NCBI GenBank assembly: GCA_050084515.1
Contig: CM114274.1
Coordinates: 1,054,001-1,118,000 of the forward strand
Source of the DNA: Blasia pusilla
Lineage: Eukaryota > Marchantiophyta > Marchantiopsida > Blasiales
DNA length: 64,000 bases
Direction of reading: 5' to 3'
Shown one piece after another: positions 12,000 through 23,062 of the stretch. Positions within the stretch are counted from its first letter, which is position 1; every line of letters begins with the position of its first letter. The notes under the pieces are model-generated. The model ran no database searches. It was not told where the DNA came from and saw only the letters and a list, made by a program, of their open reading frames with translations. A program made the position numbers and the translations under genes.

Positions 12000-13090
12000 A
12001 AAATTTGATGATTTTGATCTAATTGATGAAAGTGAATGCCATTGTGATCCTTGTAGAATGAATGATACACATGAAGAAAATCCCTTTATTGGGATGGCTA
12101 TTACACCTATTGACGAAGTAATGGCTCCTATGACTATGACTAGAAATGATAACTTTGATGTTGAAGATAATATAAAATCTTAATATTTTTTGTACTACGC
12201 TTTATGTCATACTTTACCTTCTTTACTATTTGTATTAACTTTGATACATTTAAATTCTTCGTTTTTTTCTAGGTCGCGGATAATTACATATGATATGTTT
12301 CCTCATTTATCAACTATTATGCCATCTCCAATGTAATGTTCTTAACCACGATTATCACAATTACTTATTTTCTATTGTTTTCCTTTACTTGATATTTATT
12401 ATTATACGATAGTGATTATATTTTATAATTTGATGTCTCGGAGACTTCCTCTTCCAACTAATCCTCAACAATTACATGACATGCTTCAAGTTGCACAATG
12501 GCAAGGCCAAAGATGTAGACGTGGTGATTTGCTTGACCTACTTAATGGGCCGTGCTCCCATTGAGGAAGTACCTGCTCCTACAACTACTGTTAGAGTCGA
12601 TGACTTTAATGTTGACAATAATATTTTTTATATCATTTTCTATTACAAATCACTTTTGTAATTCTTTTGGAAACTTAAGTAAGTATATATATATATTCTA
12701 AATTTTGTTTCAAGCCAATAATAGGGACACTTGAGATGGTCCCTCCAATGAGGATTCTTATTACGCCGTCTCTAATGTATAGTTATTTTCTACAGCCTTC
12801 CTATTCTATTTGTATCATTTTCTTATTTTTTCTACCATTAAAATTTTTATTGCCCTTAATTACTGCTTCACGCTAATTCTACTCTTAAAATTTGTATTCT
12901 TTGCAATCTTTGTGTTCCTTCCAACCCTCAAAGATTACATGAAATGCTTCAAGTTGCACGTATCAATGGCCAAAGACGGAGGTATGTTGATTTGGTTGTA
13001 CTAGATGACGGAGGACTATTTGATGATTCTCCAATAAGGAATACCATACCTTACGATAATATTCCCCTTGGAATGGGTTATCTTTAGGTT
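12000..13090 (+). repeat. Duplicated exon-like blocks upstream of the Helitron Rep gene (period about 450-460 bp)
   Basis: Two coding-like segments recur. 12108-12176 and 12559-12627 both read as 'PI(D/E)EV.AP' followed by an acidic 'DNFDVEDNI'-type stretch, 451 bp apart. 12458-12540 and 12919-13000 both contain an 'LQVA...GQR.RR' peptide, 461 bp apart. AT-rich, intron-like sequence separates them. A 'MLQ.AR..GRR' motif is familiar at the N-terminus of plant Helitron transposases, so these probably are amplified 5' exons of the element. Confidence 0.5.
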
Positions 13091-14223
13091 CACATGGAGG
13101 TAAATGGAGATCATGTATTTTCTAATGTTCCCAATGTAGCATGTAGAAGGGTTGTCGACTTAACGAAGTTAGTGAATATTGCACGTATATGTGTATTCGA
13201 AGAGAAACATATCTGAATTCTTTGGTTGAGAGATCGTATTGACAGTATGACTGGCCGATATAATATTGGACATATGGATGATGTATGCGCAACTTGCCAA
13301 ACGCTTCATTAGAAGTGTGAGAAAGTGAAGTCTTCAAAGTCCTCAAGCTCTCCTTTTGGGATATGTTGTGAGCATGGTAAGATTCAATTACCATATTTGA
13401 AGGCTTCACCTCCTTTTCTACTTGAGCTGATTTTGGGTATTACATCAAATAGTATGTATTTTTTGCGTAATACATGCACGAGTCTATAATAGCATGCTTC
13501 AATTGATATTGACGCGAACACATGTTATAGACTATGGCGGTGGTGTAGGAAATTTAAGGATTTAAGGTAGTATTTATCATGCTATTGGACATCTTAATGC
13601 GGAGACAAATGTTTCTCCACAGTTTGAAAAAAATTATATTCATGATGATGAGTATCAAATTGAACAAAATAGAAGGATCATGAATCAAGAGAACTATGAT
13701 CAATTGAGGGTTGAGATTTTGAAGGGATTACAAGACATGTTACATCTTCACAATCCATATGTCGCCATCTTTCGATATGTGGCCATGGATCCATGTAATT
13801 CTGATTTTCATATTGTTCTAAAGGGTAGTAAGCAAGGGCTTGATGCGAAACGGTATACATTGTCAATGACTTTGGAGATTGCTGCTATCTTTCCTGGAGA
13901 CAAAAGTGAGCCTAGGGAAGGACGTGATATTATTGTTTGTTTACACGAGGGAGGGATTCATCATATTTCTGACTTGGATGGGGCATATATTCCATTGCAC
14001 TTTGTATTGCCTTTTTGGAACGGTGAAGCTAGATGGCATCTTGGCATACCTATACAAGTGGGTGATCTTAGGAGAAATGCGTTGAGAAGAGGGCATGCCG
14101 TGATGGAGGAGGATGGAGGTGAGGAGGTTGATCATAATGTACCAGAGAGAAATCAAGAAGAGCAACTTCAAGGTAGGGACATGACTAATCAAGCAAGTTC
14201 AAAAACTATCACTCCTCTATAAT

Positions 14224-14225
<2 letters not shown>

Positions 14226-14283
<58 letters not shown>
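14226..14283. repeat. (TA)n microsatellite inside the Helitron gene
   Basis: About 29 TA units lie between the N domain and the Rep domain, in what is probably intronic or decayed sequence. Confidence 0.95.
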
Positions 14284-14285
<2 letters not shown>

Positions 14286-14457
14286 TTGCTTTATTTTGAC
14301 TTCAAGTATGAGCTAATGCCGAAGTTCATAACAAATTGTTGAGGTTTGGTCGTCTTACTCAAGAATATATGCTAGATATGTATGCAAGTATTGAGATCCA
14401 AGTATTAACTTGGATGCACCTACATCAAAAGAAGCTCAGAGTTGATTTATATCAAGT

Positions 14458-15350
14458 GTGAGAGATGCTATGACTTGGCATGATAATGATGGTCATGCCG
14501 TAGGAAGAAGAGTCATTTTACCTTCCTCTTTTATAGGAGGACCTCGTCACATGTACCAATTGTATCATGATGCCATGGCAATTGTGAGACATTTTGGGAA
14601 GTCTGACTACTTATTGACTATGACTTGCAACCCTAAGTGGCTAGAGATTACTTTCGCTCTACTTCTTGGTCAAAGAACCTCAAATCGTCCTCTTTTTCTT
14701 GTATGCATTTTCAACAAAAAAAAAGAGGAGTTCTTGAGAGTTATAGTGGATAAACATATTTTGGGGCGAGTCTTCGGATGTCTTCATGTAGTGGATTTCC
14801 ATAAGAGGGGTCTACCACATGTGCATATTTTGATTATTCTTGCCTCGGAGGATAAGCGAAGGACAACCTCAAATTTTGATGATATTATATCTGTTGAGAT
14901 TCCTAATTCGACTACTCATCCGAAACTTTTTTCGACTCTGAGAAACTCTATGATACATGGACCTTGTGGAATACTTCATCCAAGTGCCATGTATAGACAA
15001 ACCAACAAAAATATGTTCAAAGGGCTACCCAATGCATTTTACATCTATGACAATGGAGAATGAGGATGGTTATCCTATTTATAAGAGGTAATCTTCTTCA
15101 CCTTTATTTGATTTATTCCATCGTTCTATTTTTTCAAGTTTTCTTTAAGTACTAATGTATTCGTGTATTTGTGTTAATGTAAACGTGATAATGATAAGTC
15201 GATTAAAAAGTCAAATCATAACTTCGAGAATCGTTGGGTGGTTCCCTATAATCCGATGTTATGTATCTTATTTGATTGTCATATTAATTTGGAGATAAAA
15301 AATAGCATATCGGCAATGAAGTACTTTTACAAGTATGTATACAAAGGATC
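14458..15350 (+). pseudogene. Helitron Rep (HUH endonuclease) segment
   Basis: The block holds ILPSSFIGGPRHM, MTCNPKW and the HUH motif in GLPHVHILIIL (histidine-hydrophobic-histidine, metal binding). A further block at 15238-15350 contains MKYFYKYVYKGS, the tyrosine motif that in the family supplies the DNA-nicking tyrosines. The two blocks are separated at 15065-15185 by AT-rich sequence that starts like an intron (ag|gtaatc) but lacks a canonical AG acceptor. The catalytic motifs survive although the gene as a whole is broken. Confidence 0.85.
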
Positions 15351-16718
15351 ATATGCCATATCCTATACCTTAGCCAAAAGGACGACAACAGAATATATTA
15401 TTGATGAAACGTCGTTATACCTTGATGCGAGGTATGTTGGATTTCTATTTTTACTATAGTATTTTTCAATTATTTTAAAATATTCAAACATAAAATTTTG
15501 ATTATGTTTTCTTTTTTTGTTTATGAAGGTATGTTTTATCTTCCAAAGCACGTTGGCGAATTTTCAAGTTCAGTCTACACGTTGAACAACCAAGTATTAT
15601 AAGATTAGTTGTGCATTTGCCAAATAGCCAGATGGTATATTTTCATGATCGAGATTTATTGGGTAATATTCTTGAGCGGAGTAAGGAGACCACTCTCACG
15701 CAATGGTTTGCAACTAATATTTATGATCCTACGGCTTGACAATACTTGTATTTGGAATTCCCTTTCCATTACTCTTGGAATAAGAAAAAATGGTTGGGAC
15801 ATCCACGTGGAAGAAAAGGATGCGGACATCCCATTGGACGTTTGTATAAGATTAATCCAGGTGAACATTCTCTTTATGTGTAAATTTTATTTCTATAGAA
15901 GTGTTATAGTAAATGTAATAAAATTATTTAGATTTTTAAATATTTTTTTGTTCTTAAACTATGTAGATGAAGGGGAGCGTCATTGATTACGATTACTTCT
16001 CCATCATTTGAGAGGAACCTAATCATGTGAAGATTTGAGAATGATTGATGGGTCATCTATCCTAGTCTTAAGGAATCAGCTATTCAGATGGGACCATTAG
16101 AAAACGACAAGGAGGTCTTCTCTTGTTTTGAAGAAGCGACACTCCTTGCGTCTACTATTTGCTATCATTCTCTTATATAACACGCCGTCTGTACTTAGTA
16201 GGCTATGGGAGCGTTTCTTAGTTCCATTAACAAAAGACCTTACATCAAAGGCATCAAATGCATGCCTTATTAAAATTTTTATAAACTTATTTTTTGAATT
16301 ATTTCATCTTTTTTTGGTTTTTTTGGGTAATTTTCTATAGAGAATTGGGATGCTCGATCTTGCCTTGGACATTCAAACAATGAACCTTGCTTTATTAGAG
16401 GTCAATTACAATATTAAAAATCATGGTAAAAGTATGGCGTATTTTCCCGGCATGCCTCACCTTGATTTTTTTGCTCGAGGTTTATCGATCTCGCGCTTGG
16501 AGGAAGAAGAACTTTGCTACAATCGCGATATGCTTTCAAAACTTATTGAACGAGGAGAGCAATGGACAAGAAGCTATTTGGGATGTTGTCCATCTTCTTT
16601 TTGAGTAGATGCTACATAATGCGTCACCTTTTGTAAGTACATTTCATTTAGGTTATATAATTATTGAAAGATTTTTATCTATTTAAAAAAAATATCTTCT
16701 TGCTAATTATGGTTTTCT

Positions 16719-18364
16719 TTGACAAAGTTATTCTTCATTGATGGTCCTGGTGGAATGGGAAAAACATTTCTATACAATCTTCTACTTGCTAGGGTGCGAA
16801 GCAAGGGTCATATAGCTCTTGCAGTTGCATCTTCGAGGATCACTGCGTTATTCACGGAGGGTGCACCGCACATTCTCGATTCAAGATTCCAATTCAGATA
16901 GATGAATCATCCACTTGCAAGTGAGTTTATGTTAAAGACTTTGGTAGCATTTCTTCCTTCCCTTAATATTATGTTTTCGTTCATTTTTTTTACTCATGTA
17001 AATTATGAAGCAATGTTTGCTTATTGTTTTTTGTTGTGTGATTTCTAGCCTATTAGTTAATAGTGATTTAGCACCTCTTTAAAATGCAAAATTGATTGTA
17101 TGGGATGAAGCCCTTATCACCCGCCGTTATGCTTTTGAGGATGTTAATCGAACTTTCCAAGATATAATGGGTTGGGTTGATCCTCGATTTTGAGAATTGC
17201 CATTTGGAGGCAAGATATTTATCTTTTGTGGTGATTCCGATAACTTCTTCATGTTGTTCGTCATGGTGATCATCCCACTGTTGTGCGTGCAACTTTTAGG
17301 AGATCTCTTATCTAGTCTCATGTGAGAGTAATGCAACTTATTACCAACATGAGAGTGAACTCTTTACAAGGTAACTTCGACTAATCGTTCTTTTTTTCTT
17401 CTCTTATCATATGTATTTCTTATTAAGAATTATTAAGAATTTGTTCAATATATATTTTTAGGACAAGGACAACATGAGCAAGAAGCATTTGCAAACTGGT
17501 TATTGAAGGTTGGCAAGGGTTCGATACCATTGCATTTTGATCTTGGAGATGATTTTATACAAATTCCTAATACGATGATTGTTAAGTGCACAAGACTTAA
17601 TGATCTTATAGACATTGTCTATGGATGTGATATTGACAAGTGGAATTATATTGACTTCTTGAGGGGTACATCTATTCTTTCAACAAAGCATATAATGGTG
17701 GACTTTATAAATGCCAAAATCATGTTGCTATTTCCTGAGAGGTAATTTTATGAAGTGATCAAGTATCATAAATTTTTTCAATACCATGAAATTTTTTCGG
17801 GTATTGTTGTGAGTTGTGATCTTGATCTAATGATTTTTTTTAGAGCACACTTTTTTAAGTGAAGATTCGGTTTCAGACGATAGGATGAGGCTTGTATAAC
17901 CAATGGAATTCTTGTATACACATTTGCCATCAGGATTGCCACCACATTCTTTAGCTTTGAAGATTGGAGCTCCGATCATGCTATTATGAAATATGAATGG
18001 AGCAAAGGGACAAGCAAACCACACTCGTTTGGTCATTGTTGGATTTGGTCAACATGTTATACATGCAATAATTATGACTGGAAGAAATGTTGGAGGTCGA
18101 GTGTTTATTCCACATATTCTGCTCATTGCATCTGATTCAAGTTTACCTTTTGATTTACGACGATTTCAATTTCCCATTCGCCCAGCCTTTGCAATGACAA
18201 TTAATAAATCTCAAGGTCAAACATTAATTAAAATTGGTATTTACTTGCCAAATCCGGTATTTTGTCATGGACAATTATATGCAGCCTTATCTAGAGTGGG
18301 TTATAGCAAGTCAATACATATGATGGTTGATAGTCAACATCCAACAAACAAAGTTATAGCTTAG
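16719..18364 (+). pseudogene. Helitron PIF1-type helicase segment
   Basis: Walker A is intact as FIDGPGGMGKTFLYN just after an intron acceptor at 16727. The Walker B region reads VWDEALITRRYAFEDVNRT. A stop follows at WVDPRF*, and the 'GGDFRQ' motif is degraded to FCGDSDN. Further on are the SEDSV...SGLPPHSLALKIGAPIML block (split by a frameshift) and the C-terminal signature AMTINKSQGQT with GQLYAALSRV. Order and spacing match the 5'-to-3' helicase domain of plant Helitrons, which unwinds DNA during rolling-circle transposition. Confidence 0.87.
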
Positions 18365-18514
18365 GTCATAAATATTGTATATCATTAGGTGCTACACTTA
18401 AAAAAAGTAAAATTTTTTATTCATATTTTATGATTGATTATTATAAGAATAATTGCGAATAAATTTGTGTATCGAAACTGAATGTCATACTTCTGCCACT
18501 ATGTTTCTTTCAAA

Positions 18515-18553
18515 AGAAGTGGGATCTTCTGCATTCTTACTAAGTCTTACTAG
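18515..18553 (+). other. Candidate Helitron 3' terminus (short hairpin followed by CTAG|T)
   Basis: A 5-bp stem AGAAG/CTTCT with loop TGGGAT (18515-18530) is followed 19 bases later by CTAG (18550-18553) and a host T. Helitrons end in a small hairpin then CTRR and insert between A and T. A second candidate, CTAA at 18540-18543, is nearer the hairpin but is followed by G. The matching 5' TC end was not located, so this is tentative. Confidence 0.25.
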
Positions 18554-18599
18554 TAGCATACAAATGGCCACACCTCTCCGGTAGTGCCATCAATGCCTT

Positions 18600-19442
18600 C
18601 CCTTGAGAATGTCAAAATCCGGGTTCATATTGGATTAAATTTTGCAAACCGTGGGTACATTACTAGTTATCAGGAAATGAAATTCTTCATGGTTGCACGA
18701 GAGAACAATCGATCTTGAATCGAGAGTAAGCATGCAGAACATAGGTCGAACTACGGGTTGGTTGGACGGGTAGAGCGACTCCGTAGTGTCGAAGTTCCGG
18801 AAATGAGGAACTCGGAAGACGCCATGTGGTGAGGTGAGAAAGCGAAGCAGCCAGATGAAAATTGAGTTGATACAGCCAGCGATAGTGCAAATCGTTAATC
18901 GATTGAAGCAGCGGGGTTTCGCAGGCCAGGCAGTGTGTGTGCGAGTGATCTCCGAGGGAAGGTGAGAGGGAGAGGATTTCATGGCTCGTTGGTTGGCGCA
19001 TTCCCTTACCTTCCTGCCGGGGATCGACTCCGCTCTTTGGTGACTTCGCCAGGATCACGGGCTATGCGTTCGTGCTTGTGCGAGGCGGTGGTAGATGAAG
19101 ACTATTCCCTGGATGGTGTGATCGGGGATCTCCGAAAACACAGGAAAATCTGGAGTGGGGCAAGCGGGAGGATTGGGAGCTTCTTCTCTGCCGTAGACTT
19201 TGTAGGTGGGGGATACATTCTCTTCATTGATGATATCGAGAGAGAAGTGAGGGAACGAGGAGGAGGTGGAGTGCGGTGCGGGGAATCTAGGAGGAGGAAG
19301 GAACTGGAATTCGTAATGTGAGATTGGATGGTGGTTTCCCTCCTCTGCGCTGGTTGAGTGTGCGCGCAGCGGGAGTGGTGTTCGTCGATCGTACCCCGCG
19401 TTTCAGCTGTCGGTTCTAGATGTTGCCTGCTCTGCGGTGTGT

Positions 19443-19496
<54 letters not shown>

Positions 19497-20157
19497 GTGA
19501 TGTACAGCATCAGGATAGGACTAAAAAAAAATGTAGATTACTTCGTTTGGGAGATTGAACATCCGGACATATTACGTGCAGACTCCTACTCGTTTCGCTT
19601 CTCGGTCCTTCGCTTTTGTTTACGTCTGATGCTTCCACTGGTATTGCTCATCGATCTCGTAGACTAAATTGCTGCTTGTCATACCTCTGTGACTTGCTGA
19701 ATTGCGGATATGCAGTTCCTTACACTAAGTGTTCGTTTTTTTGTCTTAAGCTGCGTGTGCCGCGGGGTTAAAACGGGTGAACTTTCTTTCGCAGATGAGA
19801 ATTCGAGATTCTTATGAGGAGCTATGTATGGTTGAAATTTGGGTATGACTTTGTGAAACAAATATCGTTTTACTGAAACCAGTGGGCAAAGTTTTCTCTC
19901 TAGTAAGGCAATCTTCCCACTGCAGAGACTGGCCTGAGGCGTGGGGCAGGCGATTGTGTTCTCATGCGACGTTTTTCTGAACGACGTAAAGCAACCTTTG
20001 GGTATTTGTTCGAAGGAAACACGAATCTGGGCTTAGGGTAGAAACCATGATCAGTCTGAACAGACGCTATAGCTTCAAGGAATTGCAGGAGGATGAATCT
20101 CTTATGCATGATTTCTCTTTAGTGTCGCCCCTATGAATGTTAAAGCAAGAGAACGAT
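18600..20157 (+). promoter_or_regulatory. Probable promoter and 5' leader of the EDR2 homologue
   Basis: This is the interval between the Helitron end and the first coding exon. It is more GC-rich than its surroundings at 18700-19420 and carries a long CT tract at 19445-19492, a common feature of plant promoters and 5' leaders. Frames such as 18935-19321 end without homology and are best read as leader or upstream DNA. An in-frame TGA at 20134-20136 directly precedes the first ATG of the coding frame. Transcription start and any leader intron cannot be placed from sequence alone. Confidence 0.45.
19445..19492. repeat. (CT)24 microsatellite in the EDR2 upstream region
   Basis: About 24 uninterrupted CT units lie 0.7 kb before the start codon. 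CT/GA tracts in plant leaders often affect expression. Here that is only a possibility. Confidence 0.9.
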
Positions 20158-23062
20158 ATGACGAAACCAATAATGGATGGGTGGATGCACAAGTATGGAC
20201 GGCGTAGAATCGGCCGCTCGTTTTTCCACAAGCGGTACTTTGTGCTGGAATCACGAAATCTTGCGTACTACAAGCGCAATCCCTTTGAGAATGGGCGACC
20301 ACAGGTGCAATTTCCGCACATTCCTGCAGTTATCTTCCCTTGTTACGACTGAACTTATTGAAGGGTTCTTCATATTTTACAATAGAACTAAATAGTAGCT
20401 TTGGTTGTGACCATGATCTCACACCGAGGAAGCTTGAACTCTCACACTACGCTTAACCTTGGCATGAGGAAAGTCTAAATGCACGTGGGTGTAAGGTTGC
20501 TAATATTGTTGAGCTTTCTCGGTAGAAGGTACTGAAACCTTTCCTTGGGCAGTCTTCTCTCTCATATGGCTTTTGTAAGCAGAAATCCAGTCATTACTTG
20601 AGCATTCAGTGGCCTGTGATGGGAGCATCGGGGTAGGTGGTCATGGATCTCTGTTTTATGGGAACGATAGCCTCAACAGTTGTGCTCTGCCGTCTGACTT
20701 TGTGCACTGGGAAGTTGTCGTGCATCTAATTTGGGATCAAGCTCATCCCCATGCAGGTCCCTTTGAAGTCACTTGTCATTGATGGAAACTGCACAATTGA
20801 AGATCGAGGTGTTGAGACTCACCATGGGCAAGTGAGTCTTCTGCTGTTATTACCTATGTGATTATTGATGTGGTTTTCACCTCCAAGTTGTCGTCCCGCA
20901 CTTTGAGTTCAATTAGTTGGGTAGTCAAGTTTATGTTTTGGCAAATTTTCTGAACTTATGTAACCCCCCATATTAAGGAAACACTTGAGCGTGCCAAGTA
21001 GTTGGGTAAATCATATTTTCTGGCAATTTTTAAAAGTTTTTAACTATATTTAACTTATATATCCCTCCATAAAAGTGAACCACTTGAATGTGTCAAGCAG
21101 TTGGGTAATTGGATAGTTACGTTTATGTTTTGGCAAGATTTCTTAACTTTTGAAATAGAACTTAACTTATGTAACCCTCCATATTAAGGAAACACTTGAG
21201 CGTGCCAAGTAGTTGGGTAAATCATATTTTCGGGCAATCTTTTAAATTTTTAATTATACTTAAATTATATACCCCTCCATAAAAGTGAACCACTTGAATG
21301 TGTCAAGTAGTTGGGTAAGCCATGTTTGTGCGATTGAACTTTTACTTAAGTACTTATTTTACTTCAATAACTCCTCCATAATATGGAACCACTTGGTTGT
21401 ATGCATTTGGGAGCCGGTTGGGTTTGTGCACACACCCAAGTGTTTCCCTATTATGGAGGGTGCTACATGTAAGGGTGTACTTGGGTGCACACACCCAAGT
21501 GTTTCCCTATCATGGATTAGCCTCCACACCCTTTGTGCCAATTGTTGTCCTTGTGTCAATTCCACAAATCAGGAAAAGGTTCAGAAGCACTCATACTTGT
21601 GACCTACAAGATGTATTGTATGATGTTAGGTTCAGATATTTTCCACTGAAAGGAGAAGTTGAAATTATCCAGATACTGGATAATTTCAACTTCTCCATAT
21701 CACACAATTAACTTAACACTTTTTTATGGGACGATGCCGAGTGTCCATGAGTTGGACACATTCATTCTATGCGTAGTTCATAGACTTAGGACTACGTCAA
21801 TAATGAAAACCCATGGATACAGACGGTAGATTTAGCTTCCTACTTTAGAATTTGCTCAGCTTCAAGGTTGAGGATAGAGAGCACAATCAACACAGAGAGC
21901 ACAAACGAAGACGAGTGAATGTGCCTCTGATTACAAATTTGATAGCAGTCATGCTCGTTGCAGGCAGAACTGATTGAAAGTCCTGACCTCTTGAGACTAA
22001 GCTGTGGATCATGGTGGTTCACCTACAGTCACAACTCTTCTACGAGAGCTGCATCTTTTGAGTCTCTGATCGGACGCCTGTTTCACCCCAGGGGATTGCC
22101 AAATATCCTACCCATGGCACTGCAATCCCGCACCCTGATTTGCCAACCACCAGCAGACCTGGATCCATCTACAGAAGAGTGAGCTGGTCCTGTAATGCAT
22201 CCTAGTGAAATTCCTTGGTTTCTTCCTGCAACCTGGGAATGGCTTAGAAACATGTGCCTCTCTATGAACTGGTTCTATGAATGATGCATACTTCTAAAGC
22301 TAATAATAAACTAGTCATCACAAATTTCCTTTTCACACCTGAACTTATGACATCCTATGCTGTACTAGATACATACGGGCCACAGTTTCAAAACTTATGT
22401 GGTACTTTAACTAGCCTCAAGCCTGGCCTTCTCTAAAACTACCTTTTGTTTACCAAAGGGGACTGACTAGCAACAGAAGTTAGTGAACAGACTAGCTTCA
22501 GGACTTAGTGAATGTGGTTCTCAAGTAGTTGCAGATGTAGGAGAGAGACGTTGATCATCATCAGCAAGGAACCAGTGATTACCGCTTACCTAGTGATTTG
22601 TGAGTTTGATCTTATTTTAAAGGGAGGTTTGGCATCTTGCAGCGAGAAAGTTTGCTATCTTTCCAAGAACTGCTTTGATATCTTTTAGTGAAAGTAGTGG
22701 TGCCAATTTTCACAGTATGCATCATAACTTTTTGTTTGCTTTCTATAGGCTGTATATGTCCTGTCGGTGTTCAACAAGAAAGAGAGTTCACACCGCATTA
22801 CGGTATGTTGGATCCACTTTTCTGTGTGTGTGTCTGCATTGTGTTTTCTACCTTTCCTGGACTTCTCCAAAGACTTCAGTTGCGTGTAGATGCTCAGTTA
22901 AAGTTCCTGGATATCTCGTAGGATATCAGGGTCTTTATTTGTATCTTCAAGTCCTCTCACCAGCAATGGTGCCTTTTGCCCCTAATTGGAATTCAGATGG
23001 CAGCGTCAACAGAGCAAGAGTCTTCTTCATGGAAGGTGGCCCTTAAGCGTGTCATAGACCAG
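20158..23062 (+). CDS. EDR2: EDR2 exons 1-4: pleckstrin-homology domain
   Basis: Exon 1 encodes GWMHKYGRRRIGRSFFHKRY and FVLESRNLAYYKRNP, the basic first strands where the family binds phosphoinositide. Exon 2 (25 codons) gives VPLKSLVIDGNC and EDRGVETHHGQ. Exon 3 (18 codons) gives YVLSVFNKKESSHRIT. Exon 4 (22 codons) gives the C-terminal helix with the invariant tryptophan (SSSWKVALKRVIDQ). All four exons are in phase 0. Introns are 452, 1917 and 194 bp. Intron 2 holds the repeat array and the 21-bp hairpin listed separately. Confidence 0.92.

Larger units (their letters stand above)
13150..18364 (+). pseudogene. Helitron Rep-helicase transposase, decayed, with introns
   Basis: Homology blocks run in the usual plant Helitron order. 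First is a cysteine/CCEHGKIQLP and FLLELILGITSNSM region (13310-13450). Then come the helitron-like N domain (13680-14050, LHLHNPYVA and RDIIVCLHEGG), the HUH nuclease Rep (14458-15350), a linker, and a PIF1-type helicase ending SKSIHMMVDSQ...A at 18364. Such proteins drive rolling-circle transposition. Stops and frameshifts (near 14330, 16000, 16130, 17195, 17300 and 17865) show it is no longer translatable. Several interruptions are instead clean GT-AG introns of 91-106 bp: 15432-15528, 15861-15966, 16633-16727, 17371-17461 and 17742-17843. Removing them restores the family sequence (for example R|YV, NP|DEGER, Q|GQGQ). Confidence 0.88.

Noticed and set aside
18935-19321. 128-codon plus-strand ORF upstream of EDR2
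   Set aside because: Not part of the EDR2 family protein, and an in-frame stop lies directly before the EDR2 start. It is better read as promoter or leader sequence.
21652-21696. MicroRNA precursor
   Set aside because: A perfect 21-bp stem with a 3-nt loop is too short and too tight for a plant pri-miRNA. It is kept only as a hairpin of unknown origin.
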